DNA of 8,922 nt from Verrucomicrobiota bacterium. Lineage in GTDB: Bacteria; Verrucomicrobiota; Verrucomicrobiia; Limisphaerales; JAFMIX01. The DNA lies in the NCBI GenBank assembly GCA_026397895.1, contig JAPLTZ010000084.1:4632-13553 (forward strand). Direction: 5' to 3'. Positions 1 through 6,743 of this stretch are shown piece by piece. The notes below the pieces were generated by a model. The model was not told the origin of the DNA. It ran no database searches and saw only the letters and a list, made by a program, of their open reading frames with translations. Position numbers and translations under genes: made by a program. Each line of letters starts with the position of its first letter. Positions within the stretch are counted from its first letter, which is position 1.

Positions 1-2990
1 AACTTCACGGTCTGCAATTCCGCGCTCTTCTTGAACACGCCCGTCGCAACCGGCTCGCCCCAGTCCTTGCCGTCGGCGCTGATGAACACAGCATAGTCCT
101 TGATGTAGCCGTTCTGGATTCCATCCTGACGCGGCAGGCAGGTGACGCCCGCCAGCTTCACGGGCTGGGGCAGATCAAAGGTCAGCCAGTGCGGGAATTT
201 CCGCGCACCTTCATCCCAAGGCGTGTGCCACATCGTATTCGGATTACCGTCAATGGCCTGTTCGGCCTCATATTCAGCCCGCTGACTGTCAGCGCGAATT
301 TCTGCGCCGAGAGCCTGTAGTTTGTTTGAAAACTTTGGCACGAAAAGTTCCTCCAGAAAATCCACGCCGAGTTTCTGCGCGGGTTTGAATTTCGCCGAGC
401 CGACGTAAGCGTTGAGGCTCGCCGACAACTGCCGCGCCGCCGGTTCGTTCGTCAGGCCCGGCAGATTGAAGCCGCACACGAGCAGTTGCCCGCGCCCCAC
501 GCGGCCCTCGAAGATCACGCCGAGCTTGTGGTTGCGGGCGAAGTTGTCAATCACCTGCACCAGCGGCCGGTAATCCGCCGGCGTCTCGTCGAGCACGAAC
601 AGCCGCGAGTGCTGCATCAGCTCATACCATTGCCAATTGCTGTGCATCTCGGTCGGGAACTGCGCGAGCAGCGGCTGCTGCGGGTCGCACAGCAGCCCCA
701 TCGTGTTCGGCTTCTGCGTCGGAAACCACACCGGACTCCAGAACACCGGGAGGAATTTGCCGACCAGCGAGTGCGCCGAGTCGCCGACGGTCGGGAAGAA
801 AACCACGTTCTTCCCGGCGGCCAGCGCGACTTTTGCGCCGCTCCACTCGCCGCAAAACAAAACATCCGCCGCCGGCGCGGGCGCGGGCGTGGCCGGATAA
901 ACCCAAATCTCCCAGTCGTTCACGAACTTCGTGCCGGCCAGCGAGAGCGTCACGGTGAATTTGCCTGGCGTCTTCACGTTCGCCAGCGACGCCTTGATTG
1001 CGCCGAGTTCCGTCAGCTTGCCCGTCGGCACGGTGAGCGACGGCAATTTGCCCGCCGCCACTTCGCCGCCCTGCGCGTCGGTGATTTTCCAGAGTGGCTG
1101 CGCGTTCACCAAGTCCACCGCACCGAAGTGCGCGACCTGCGCCGTCGCCTCGAACGTCTCGGCGCTCGTGTAAGTGCGCTTGGGCATCCGCAGCAGCGGC
1201 ACGGTGGAGTTGCAGAATCGCCGGTAAGCCTCCGGCGTGATGAAGCCCTTCGATTCCCAGAGCGGGTCGAGCGGCCCGATGAGCGCCGTGCCTTGCGTCG
1301 GGTAATCGTGCAAGTCCAGCAGCGAAAAACCGCCGTAGCCCGGCGTGCGCAACAGGACTTCGATCTCCTCCTTGTAGAGCAGCGTGGCGAATTTGCCGCT
1401 CGCCTCCACAAATTTCGGCGCAAGGTCGAGTAGATGTTTCTGCTTCATGTCGTCGCGGATCATCTCGAAATTTTTCACCGCCATGACGCCGGAATATTTT
1501 TTGATCTCGTTGAAATCCGGAAAATACATCCACTGGCCGATTTCATGGCCAATGGTCGGACGCCCGTCGCCCGCGACGATGTCACTCAAGTCGCGCGCCG
1601 TGCCCGCGCCCTTGATACCGCGACCGCGCGGCGTCTCCGTCCATTGGCGGTTCGCGGTGGTCGGCGCGGAGGTCGCCGACGAGTAGAGATGGCGCGAATC
1701 GCGGCGGATAAGCATATCCACCCAGCCCGTCAGCATCTCGTTCTTGCCGCCGAATTCGTTGCCCAGCGCCATTGTGCAGAACGACGGATGATTGCCGTAG
1801 GTGTCAACGATACGCTGATACTCCGCCTCGATGAACGCATCACGCGCCGCGTCGCTGCCGGCGGACACGTTCGCCATCGGGCCTTCCGCTTGCACCATGA
1901 TGCCCTCGCTGTCCGCCGCCGCGAACGCCGCTTCCGGCGGACACCACGAATGAAACCGGATGTGGTTCAGACCATAGGACTTCATGATCTTGTAGATCCG
2001 ATGCCACGCCGCCAGGTCCGTCGGCGGATAACCGGTCAGCGGCCAGATCGAACACTCCAGCGTGCCGCGCAGGAAAACCGTGCGGTCATTCATCGTGAAT
2101 TGCGTGCCGCGCGCCGCAAACTTCCTCATGCCGAAACGCACCGTGCGCTCGTCGCCGCCGAGCTTCACCGTCACTTCGCTCAAGTTCGGCGAAAACTCGT
2201 CCCACAACTTCGCACCGCTCATGTCCACTTCCGCTTCGGCGTGGCCGCCCTGCACGTCCCACGTCGCTTCCACATTTTTTCCGCCCACGGTCAACGGGCC
2301 GCGCCCCGCCGCGCCGGTGGCGTTGCCGATTTTCACGACCACCCGCACCAGCTTTTTGTCCACGTCGGGATAAACCTGCACGTCGTCAATCCACACCGGC
2401 GGCGTGGCGGCGAGTTCGATGCGGCCGACGATGCCGTTCATGTTGCCCCAAGTGCCGCCGAACAGCGCCGAGACGAACCGACCGAGATTTATTTTCACCG
2501 TGTTGTCCACGCAGATAGTCAGCCGATGCTTGCCCGGCGCGACACCAGTGCCGAAATCATAAACGTGCGGCGCGATCAGGCTGTCCTGCGAGCCGATTTG
2601 TTTGTCGTCCAGCCACACGGTCGTGACCCAGCGGCAGCGCTCCAGAAACAGCGTCACGCGTTTGCCCGACCACGCCTCCGGAATCTCGATGTCGCGCTGA
2701 TACCACGCTGGCCCGGCGTAATCGGACAGTCGCCAAGGCCCTTCGAGCGTCGGCGGTTTGGGGTTGGGTGGGCCGAGGCGGGCGTCGTCAATCGTGCCGG
2801 GCAACTTGATTTGTCCCGGCAGTGCGTGCGCGAATCCCGCCGCATTTGTGCCGGCGATTTCAAGCCGCCAGACGCCCGCCAGCGAAACAACATCGCCAGC
2901 CGTGGCGCTGACCGCTGTGAGTGCTACCGCCAACACGAGTGCTTGCAGGGTGAGTTTGAGAGGCTTCATGGTCGTCATCATTTGTTTCAT
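1..2990 (-). CDS. Secreted GH2-type glycoside hydrolase with C-terminal discoidin/CBM32-like domain (3' end outside window)
   Basis: It probably hydrolyses a glycosidic bond at the non-reducing end of a plant or algal glycan, outside the cytoplasm. I translated 996 codons from the ATG at 2990 with no stop; the C-terminus lies beyond the left edge. Residues 1-31 form a signal peptide (basic MKPLK, then a hydrophobic run, likely cleavage at SATA|GD). Residues about 35-200 resemble the GH2 sugar-binding jelly roll (AGPAWYQRDIEIPEAW, RWVTTVWLDDKQIG). Residues about 340-360 hold the TIM-barrel motif NHIRFHSWCPPEAAF. N411-E412 in MALGNEFGG match the GH2 acid/base, and E483 in GHEIGQW is the likely nucleophile. 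A segment near 720-850 (VLFCGEW, GRGQLLVCGFNLPG) recalls glutamine-amidotransferase-like domains of large beta-galactosidases. From about 895 the protein resembles F5/8 type C/CBM32 (AEQAIDGNPNTMWHTPW, YIKDYAVFISADGKDW). The start overlaps the preceding stop, and no clear ribosome site precedes it; M8 (2969) is an alternative. GH2 class is fairly sure; the sugar specificity is unknown. Confidence 0.9.
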   Translation of the reverse strand, partial: MKQMMTTMKPLKLTLQALVLAVALTAVSATAGDVVSLAGVWRLEIAGTNAAGFAHALPGQIKLPGTIDDARLGPPNPKPPTLEGPWRLSDYAGPAWYQRDIEIPEAWSGKRVTLFLERCRWVTTVWLDDKQIGSQDSLIAPHVYDFGTGVAPGKHRLTICVDNTVKINLGRFVSALFGGTWGNMNGIVGRIELAATPPVWIDDVQVYPDVDKKLVRVVVKIGNATGAAGRGPLTVGGKNVEATWDVQGGHAEAEVDMSGAKLWDEFSPNLSEVTVKLGGDERTVRFGMRKFAARGTQFTMNDRTVFLRGTLECSIWPLTGYPPTDLAAWHRIYKIMKSYGLNHIRFHSWCPPEAAFAAADSEGIMVQAEGPMANVSAGSDAARDAFIEAEYQRIVDTYGNHPSFCTMALGNEFGGKNEMLTGWVDMLIRRDSRHLYSSATSAPTTANRQWTETPRGRGIKGAGTARDLSDIVAGDGRPTIGHEIGQWMYFPDFNEIKKYSGVMAVKNFEMIRDDMKQKHLLDLAPKFVEASGKFATLLYKEEIEVLLRTPGYGGFSLLDLHDYPTQGTALIGPLDPLWESKGFITPEAYRRFCNSTVPLLRMPKRTYTSAETFEATAQVAHFGAVDLVNAQPLWKITDAQGGEVAAGKLPSLTVPTGKLTELGAIKASLANVKTPGKFTVTLSLAGTKFVNDWEIWVYPATPAPAPAADVLFCGEWSGAKVALAAGKNVVFFPTVGDSAHSLVGKFLPVFWSPVWFPTQKPNTMGLLCDPQQPLLAQFPTEMHSNWQWYELMQHSRLFVLDETPADYRPLVQVIDNFARNHKLGVIFEGRVGRGQLLVCGFNLPGLTNEPAARQLSASLNAYVGSAKFKPAQKLGVDFLEELFVPKFSNKLQALGAEIRADSQRAEYEAEQAIDGNPNTMWHTPWDEGARKFPHWLTFDLPQPVKLAGVTCLPRQDGIQNGYIKDYAVFISADGKDWGEPVATGVFKKSAELQTVK
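2987..2990 (-). other. ATGA stop/start overlap coupling DUF5107-TPR and GH2 genes
   Basis: On the minus strand the bases ATGA hold the GH2 start (ATG, 2990-2988) and the upstream gene's stop (TGA, 2989-2987). With no convincing Shine-Dalgarno before the GH2 start, this overlap suggests translational coupling within one transcript. Confidence 0.85.
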
Positions 2991-5900
2991 AAATTTCGGG
3001 ATTTGCCAAAGGTTTGATTCAAGTCCGCCGCCAGCGAGTGATTCGGTTCGCGCTTCAACACAGTCTGGAGCAGCGCGCGGCCCTTCGCTTTGTTGTCCAA
3101 GCCGAGCTGCGCCTGCGCCTGCAAGAACAGCGCGGTCGTCTCCTGCCGGAACTGCAAATCGTCGTCGAATAGCAGCATCGTCGGCAGCGACGTGGCGAAG
3201 TAATCAATCTTCGCCTCCGCTGTTTGCAGCTTCCGCGCGTAGGCCAGCAGGTCGCGGAGAAGTTTTTGCGCCTTCACCCGCTGACCAAGTTTTGCCAGCG
3301 CGAGTGCCGAGTAGTAAGTCATCTCGCTGAAGGCGCGGACGCTCATCTCCTGAAAGTCGCCTTTGAAATTCGCCGCGATGCGCCAATGCTGTTTCGCCTT
3401 CGACTTTTCACGCGACGCTTTCAGCGCACAGCCGAGCCAGAAGTAGATGTCGCTTTGATTGGCGAGCAGATGTTTGGCTTCGCCAAGATTGCGCGGCGCG
3501 GTGAGCGCGTTCTCGAAATGACTGACCGCGCACGGATAATCATGGTGCGCCAACGCCTCGCGTCCGCATGCAAGCTGCGTGCGGACGTGCTGGCCGAGCG
3601 GCCCGCCCTCGCCGCCTTCCCACGGCTGGAAATTCCGCTCCGCCAGCAACCGCATCGCTTCGATGTGCCGGCCCGTCTGGTTCAACAACGCGCACCACTC
3701 CACGCTCAAGTCGTCGCGCTGGCTGACAAGCGCGGGATGTTTCTCCAGTTCGCGCAGGCGTTTCGCGGGCGAATCTCCGAGCCGCTTCCAGAGCTGGTCG
3801 CGCTCGAAAAGCAGCCGCGCATCGTTCGGATTCGCCCAGAACGCCTTGTCGTAGGCCGCCCGCGCCCGGCGAGCGTCGTGTCGGATGTTGAAGTAGCCGA
3901 TGCCGAGGTTGCGCCGGACGATGGAGAAACTGGCGTCGAGCTTCGCGGATTTTTCCCAGAACGCGATGGCTTCCTCGTGTCGCCGACGGTCATAAAACAG
4001 ATTGCCCAGATAGTAAGGCGCGCGGGCGTCGCTGGGATTCGCGCGCATCGCCGCTTCGAGGACGGCGATCTCCTCCAGCCGCGCCGGGAAGCAGTAATCG
4101 GGCGACTGCCGCGCGGCGAGCTGGTAACTGGCGAGCGCGGCTTGGCGGTCGCCGGTCTGTTCGTGCAGCCAGCCGAGCGTGTAGTGAACCAGCGGCAGCG
4201 CGCCCCAGCTCTGGTCTGGGAGCGCGGCGTTCACGCCGCTTCGATGACCGCTGGCAGTTTGCCCGCTGAAGCGGACTGAAGTCCGCGCTCCAAGAAGTTC
4301 AACCGCCTCGGCATAAAACCCGGCGCGGGCAAAGTCATGCGCGAGGTCGAGTGCGGTCTGGTTGTCGCAGGAAAGTTTTTCGCCGCTCAAATGCCGCGCC
4401 CACCAGTCGAGCCGGTCGAGCGTGAGCGTTTCGCGTAGGACAGCCGTTGCGGCTGTCTCCATATCTTTCTTTTCAATTTGAGACAGGCGCGACGCCTGTC
4501 CTACGCCGGTGAGCCGTCGCAGCACCATCACCTTGAGATTCCGGGCGCGCAGGTTGTCGGTGTTGAAACGGAGGGAGTGATTCAGATGTTCCAGCGCAGC
4601 CGTCCAATTTGCGCGGCAGCAATCAATCTCCGCCAGCGCGTGATAGCCCGCCGCCATCCACGCCTGATTCCAGACGGCTTTGTAGAACGCATCGTAGGCC
4701 TCGTCGTCGCGTTCCAAATGACGCAGACAGAGGCCGAGGTTGTAATGAGCCTCGCCGTTTGCGGGATTGGCGTTCCGTCGCGTGAGCCGCGCAATGGCCT
4801 GTCGGAAATATTTTTCCGCGACGGCAAACTCGCCGCGCTTGAGATGCCAGAGGCCCATCGCGTTGTTGCAGCGCGCATCGCCAGAATCGCGCCGCAACGC
4901 CTCGCGCCAGTAAAGCGTCGGGCAGCGTGTGGCGTGACGATACTGCTCCAGATGCAAGCCGGTGGTGTAAAGCTCGTCGGTGCTGGCGATTTCAGCGGGC
5001 ACGGCAGGTTCGGCCGCGGGCGGCGGGACTTCGCCCTGCACACGCGGCTTGGGCTGGTAGGAAATGATTTCGCCCCCGGAAGAATCGGTGACTCGGAGGA
5101 GCAAATCTGTTTCCGCCACGCCGCGCGGGAGTTTGATTTCCTTGATGAACGGCGCACCGGGCACGAGGTCGCGGGTGAAACGCGCGAGGACTTTCCGCGT
5201 AGCGGCGTTCGGCAGAACGCCGCCATTATTCTTCGCGGCCTTGTTTGCGACGAGCGTTATTCGTGCGCGTTTGAAAGTTTTTGTCGTAGATATGCCGATG
5301 CGAATGTTGGCGGCGTTCTGCCGAACGCCGCTACGTTGCAAGGAAATCGCCGCGTCCAGATTCGCGTGCTGCGCCGCGCCGATTTTCTGAATCGGATACC
5401 AATACTGACTCCACGTCTTCGTTTCGCCGGGCTGGAGGAAGCTGAAGTCGGGCTGGTTGTCGGTGTAGACGCCCGCCATGATTTCGATGTAGGGCGCGAA
5501 TTCGCCGCGCGTGTCGGCGTCGGTGAGGTTGCGATCCCATGCGTAGCCGAACTCGTGGTTGCCCCAGGTCCATTGTTTTTTGCCGGGCGAGACGTGATGG
5601 TTCGCAATATGGACGATGCCCGCCTGCGCCCTGTGATCGTAGCCGCCGAAAAAATCCTCTTTGCTGCCCATGCACATGTAGGAGGTTGGCACGGGGATGT
5701 TGGCGTAGAAGGAAAGGTCGTTGGGGGCGTAGGATGGCAGTTTTGAATTGGCTGCGTGCGGCGGCACAAATCGACCCGGCACTTCGCCTGCTGGAATTCC
5801 CTTCCGCCCGCGCTCGCCGTAATTCACTCCGTAATAAAACCCCTGCGCCAACGGATACTCGCTCATCGAACGCCGCGCGTGGTCGGCCACATACGAAACG

Positions 5901-6523
5901 TCGGGCGGGAAGAAACTTTGATACGCCTCGTGCACGCGCGTGGCGACGTTCGCCCACCAGAGAAACGTCTGTGTCATGGGCGTGCGGTTGTAGGCGCGCA
6001 CCTTGAGTTCAAGATAAGCTTTGCCGGGATGCAGACAGATGCCGTGCATGCCTTTCATCCGCGCCATCGGGTCGTGGTCGCTGCACCAGATTGTGACCGA
6101 GCCGTCGGCGTGCTTCTCGATCTCGAAGTCCACCGGCAGGAACGTTGCGGGCCGATGATGCTGCGGCCAGTTGAACTCGATGCCGCCGCTCGCCCACGGC
6201 CCGGCGAGGCCGACGAGCGCGGGCTTGATGACGGGCTGGTTGTAGATGAGGTCGTAGCCGTTGGTCTTGTCCTGCAAGGCGTGAATGCGCCCGCCGAGTT
6301 CCGGCAGCACCAGCGCGCGGAGAAATTCGTTCTCAATCCAAACCGCCTGCCACTTCCGGTTCACCGGCTGCTCCGCGATGCGATCCGTGAAGGGCAGGGG
6401 ATAAACCTTGCCGCTGCTGCCCTGATACACGCGCTTCTCCAGGAACATCGGATTCTTGTCGGGCGCGGCGGGCAGATAGGTGGGGATGACCAACTGTTCT
6501 TCGCGGATTTTGACGGCGCCCAT
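2987..6523 (-). CDS. DUF5107 domain protein with C-terminal TPR array
   Basis: Its biochemical function is unknown. With the ATG at 6523 it has 1178 residues. Residues about 1-375 match DUF5107, a family with a galactose-mutarotase-like supersandwich look: LVIPTYLPAAPDKNPMF, LPELGGRIHALQDKTNGYD (about 70-92), GGIEFNWPQHHRP (about 112-125). A beta-rich Ig-like stretch follows to about 490. From about 510 to the C-terminus there are at least six TPRs, e.g. NAMGLWHLKRGEFAVAEKYF, EAHYNLGLCLRHLERDDEAY, VHYTLGWLHEQTGDRQAALA, APYYLGNLFYDRRRHEEAIA. No signal peptide or membrane segment is seen, so it is probably cytoplasmic. An earlier TTG at 6571 would add 16 residues unlike the family; I prefer 6523, where the conserved sequence begins soon after and an AGGA lies 11 bases upstream. 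It is first in a unit with the GH2 gene, which it overlaps by ATGA. Oddly, it carries three sets of in-frame inverted palindromes (residues about 397-442, 673-697, 745-769). Such proteins often lie beside glycoside hydrolases, suggesting sugar binding or processing, but this is inference. Confidence 0.9.
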   Translation of the reverse strand: MGAVKIREEQLVIPTYLPAAPDKNPMFLEKRVYQGSSGKVYPLPFTDRIAEQPVNRKWQAVWIENEFLRALVLPELGGRIHALQDKTNGYDLIYNQPVIKPALVGLAGPWASGGIEFNWPQHHRPATFLPVDFEIEKHADGSVTIWCSDHDPMARMKGMHGICLHPGKAYLELKVRAYNRTPMTQTFLWWANVATRVHEAYQSFFPPDVSYVADHARRSMSEYPLAQGFYYGVNYGERGRKGIPAGEVPGRFVPPHAANSKLPSYAPNDLSFYANIPVPTSYMCMGSKEDFFGGYDHRAQAGIVHIANHHVSPGKKQWTWGNHEFGYAWDRNLTDADTRGEFAPYIEIMAGVYTDNQPDFSFLQPGETKTWSQYWYPIQKIGAAQHANLDAAISLQRSGVRQNAANIRIGISTTKTFKRARITLVANKAAKNNGGVLPNAATRKVLARFTRDLVPGAPFIKEIKLPRGVAETDLLLRVTDSSGGEIISYQPKPRVQGEVPPPAAEPAVPAEIASTDELYTTGLHLEQYRHATRCPTLYWREALRRDSGDARCNNAMGLWHLKRGEFAVAEKYFRQAIARLTRRNANPANGEAHYNLGLCLRHLERDDEAYDAFYKAVWNQAWMAAGYHALAEIDCCRANWTAALEHLNHSLRFNTDNLRARNLKVMVLRRLTGVGQASRLSQIEKKDMETAATAVLRETLTLDRLDWWARHLSGEKLSCDNQTALDLAHDFARAGFYAEAVELLGARTSVRFSGQTASGHRSGVNAALPDQSWGALPLVHYTLGWLHEQTGDRQAALASYQLAARQSPDYCFPARLEEIAVLEAAMRANPSDARAPYYLGNLFYDRRRHEEAIAFWEKSAKLDASFSIVRRNLGIGYFNIRHDARRARAAYDKAFWANPNDARLLFERDQLWKRLGDSPAKRLRELEKHPALVSQRDDLSVEWCALLNQTGRHIEAMRLLAERNFQPWEGGEGGPLGQHVRTQLACGREALAHHDYPCAVSHFENALTAPRNLGEAKHLLANQSDIYFWLGCALKASREKSKAKQHWRIAANFKGDFQEMSVRAFSEMTYYSALALAKLGQRVKAQKLLRDLLAYARKLQTAEAKIDYFATSLPTMLLFDDDLQFRQETTALFLQAQAQLGLDNKAKGRALLQTVLKREPNHSLAADLNQTFGKSRNL
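4219..4291. repeat. REPIN-like pair of palindromes with two compensatory changes, inside the TPR region
   Basis: Arm 1 (4219-4242) and the reverse complement of arm 2 (4268-4291) match at 20 of 24 bases, with a 25-base spacer (4243-4267). Both arms form a 6-base stem around TTCA: GCGGCG-TTCA-CGCCGC in arm 1 and GCGGAC-TTCA-GTCCGC in inverted arm 2. All four differences are two compensated base pairs, and the non-palindromic TTCA loop is kept, so the arms are truly inverted copies. The insert is translated as GARTSVRFSGQTASGHRSGV then NAAL (about residues 745-769), between VELL and PDQSWGALPLV, where TPR linkers normally run without it. Confidence 0.88.
4243..4257 (+). repeat. 15-base sequence shared with 7591-7605
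   Basis: GATGACCGCTGGCAG occurs here, in the spacer of the palindrome pair at 4219-4291, and again at 7591-7605 across the stop codon and 3' gap of the AraC gene. It may be a remnant of the same repeat family or chance. Confidence 0.4.
4433..4506. repeat. REPIN-like pair of palindromes with a compensatory change, inside the TPR region
   Basis: Arm 1 (4433-4459) and the reverse complement of arm 2 (4480-4506) match at 24 of 27 bases, with a 20-base spacer (4460-4479). Each arm folds as an 8-base stem: GACAGCCG-TTG-CGGCTGTC in arm 1 and GACAGGCG-(TCG)-CGCCTGTC in inverted arm 2. Two of the three differences form one compensated C:G to G:C swap in the stem, and the third is in the loop. The element is read in frame as VGQASRLSQIEKK followed by DMETAATAVLRET (about residues 673-697), between TPR helices. 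GQASRLS-type peptides recur in verrucomicrobial proteins as I recall them. Confidence 0.88.
5198..5335. repeat. Perfect 28-base inverted repeat pair, each arm a hairpin, inside the DUF5107-TPR gene
   Basis: Arm 1 (5198-5225) is the exact reverse complement of arm 2 (5308-5335), 28 of 28 bases, separated by 82 bases. Each arm is itself a hairpin: in arm 1 the 9-base stem 5202-5210 pairs with 5215-5223 around a GGCA loop. The protein reads the arms in the two opposite orientations, as RSGVRQNAAN (about residues 397-406) and GGVLPNAATRK (about 433-443). The spacer encodes a plausible Ig-like strand region (IRIGISTTKTFKRARITLV). This suggests two separate insertions of about 30 bases in opposite orientation within loops, rather than one 138-base unit. 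Confidence 0.9.
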
Positions 6524-6534
6524 ATCGGGTGGAT

Positions 6535-6538
6535 TCCT
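6535..6538 (-). promoter_or_regulatory. Ribosome binding site (AGGA) supporting the ATG at 6523
   Basis: AGGA lies 11 bases before the ATG at 6523, slightly far but usable. It favours that start over the TTG at 6571, and no comparable site was noted ahead of the TTG. Confidence 0.45.
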
Positions 6539-6642
6539 GCAAATCGTATTCCCAATGGCCGGTCGCGGCAATGCAGCTAAAAACTATCCGATGGACTATT
6601 CTGCCAACTGAAATCCGCCGCCGCCAGGAGATGGCCACCGTC

Positions 6643-6715
6643 GAAATCGCTCAATGCGGCTTGTTCCGCTGCTGAAACGCTGGCACTCTCCCGTTGCGTC
6701 CATGAAAGCGATTTC
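6643..6715. promoter_or_regulatory. Possible AraC operator: inverted GAAATCGCT pair
   Basis: GAAATCGCT at 6643-6651 and its exact reverse complement AGCGATTTC at 6707-6715 lie 64 bases centre to centre. One further flanking base also matches after one mismatch. The right arm ends 28 bases before the AraC start, the left about 120 bases before the DUF5107 start. This suits looping or paired binding by an AraC dimer, though AraC half-sites are usually direct repeats. No binding evidence exists. Confidence 0.4.
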
Positions 6716-6743
6716 CAAGCAGGATTGATTCTTAAACCAGACC

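Larger units (their letters stand above)
6524..6743. promoter_or_regulatory. Divergent intergenic region between the DUF5107-GH2 operon and the AraC gene
   Basis: These 220 bases hold no gene I can support and should carry promoters for both directions. On the minus strand TTGCCG (6571-6566), a 17-base gap and TACGAT (6548-6543) resemble a sigma-70 promoter, but transcription would start almost at the ribosome site, so a promoter further upstream is as likely. No good promoter match is visible for the AraC gene. Confidence 0.6.

Noticed and set aside
1434..3017. Long plus-strand open frames opposite the GH2 gene (486-1433 and 1434-3017)
   Set aside because: They share codon boundaries with the minus-strand gene, so a stop needs a TTA, CTA or TCA codon on the coding strand, which is rare at this GC. 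The products are Arg/His-rich and show no domain, while the minus frame has a clear GH2 protein.
4433..4506. CRISPR array or rho-independent terminators from the palindromes
   Set aside because: There are only paired inverted arms, not regularly spaced direct repeats, and the hairpins lie inside an open coding frame without T runs.
6524..6571. TTG start at 6571 for the DUF5107-TPR protein
   Set aside because: The added 16 residues look non-coding (PRPAIGNTICRNPPD), while ATG 6523 has an AGGA upstream and lies where family similarity begins.
3224..6580. Plus-strand open frames at 3224-4279, 4478-5746 and 5756-6580
   Set aside because: They are exact codon-opposed shadows of the DUF5107-TPR gene, with Arg-rich, low-complexity products.
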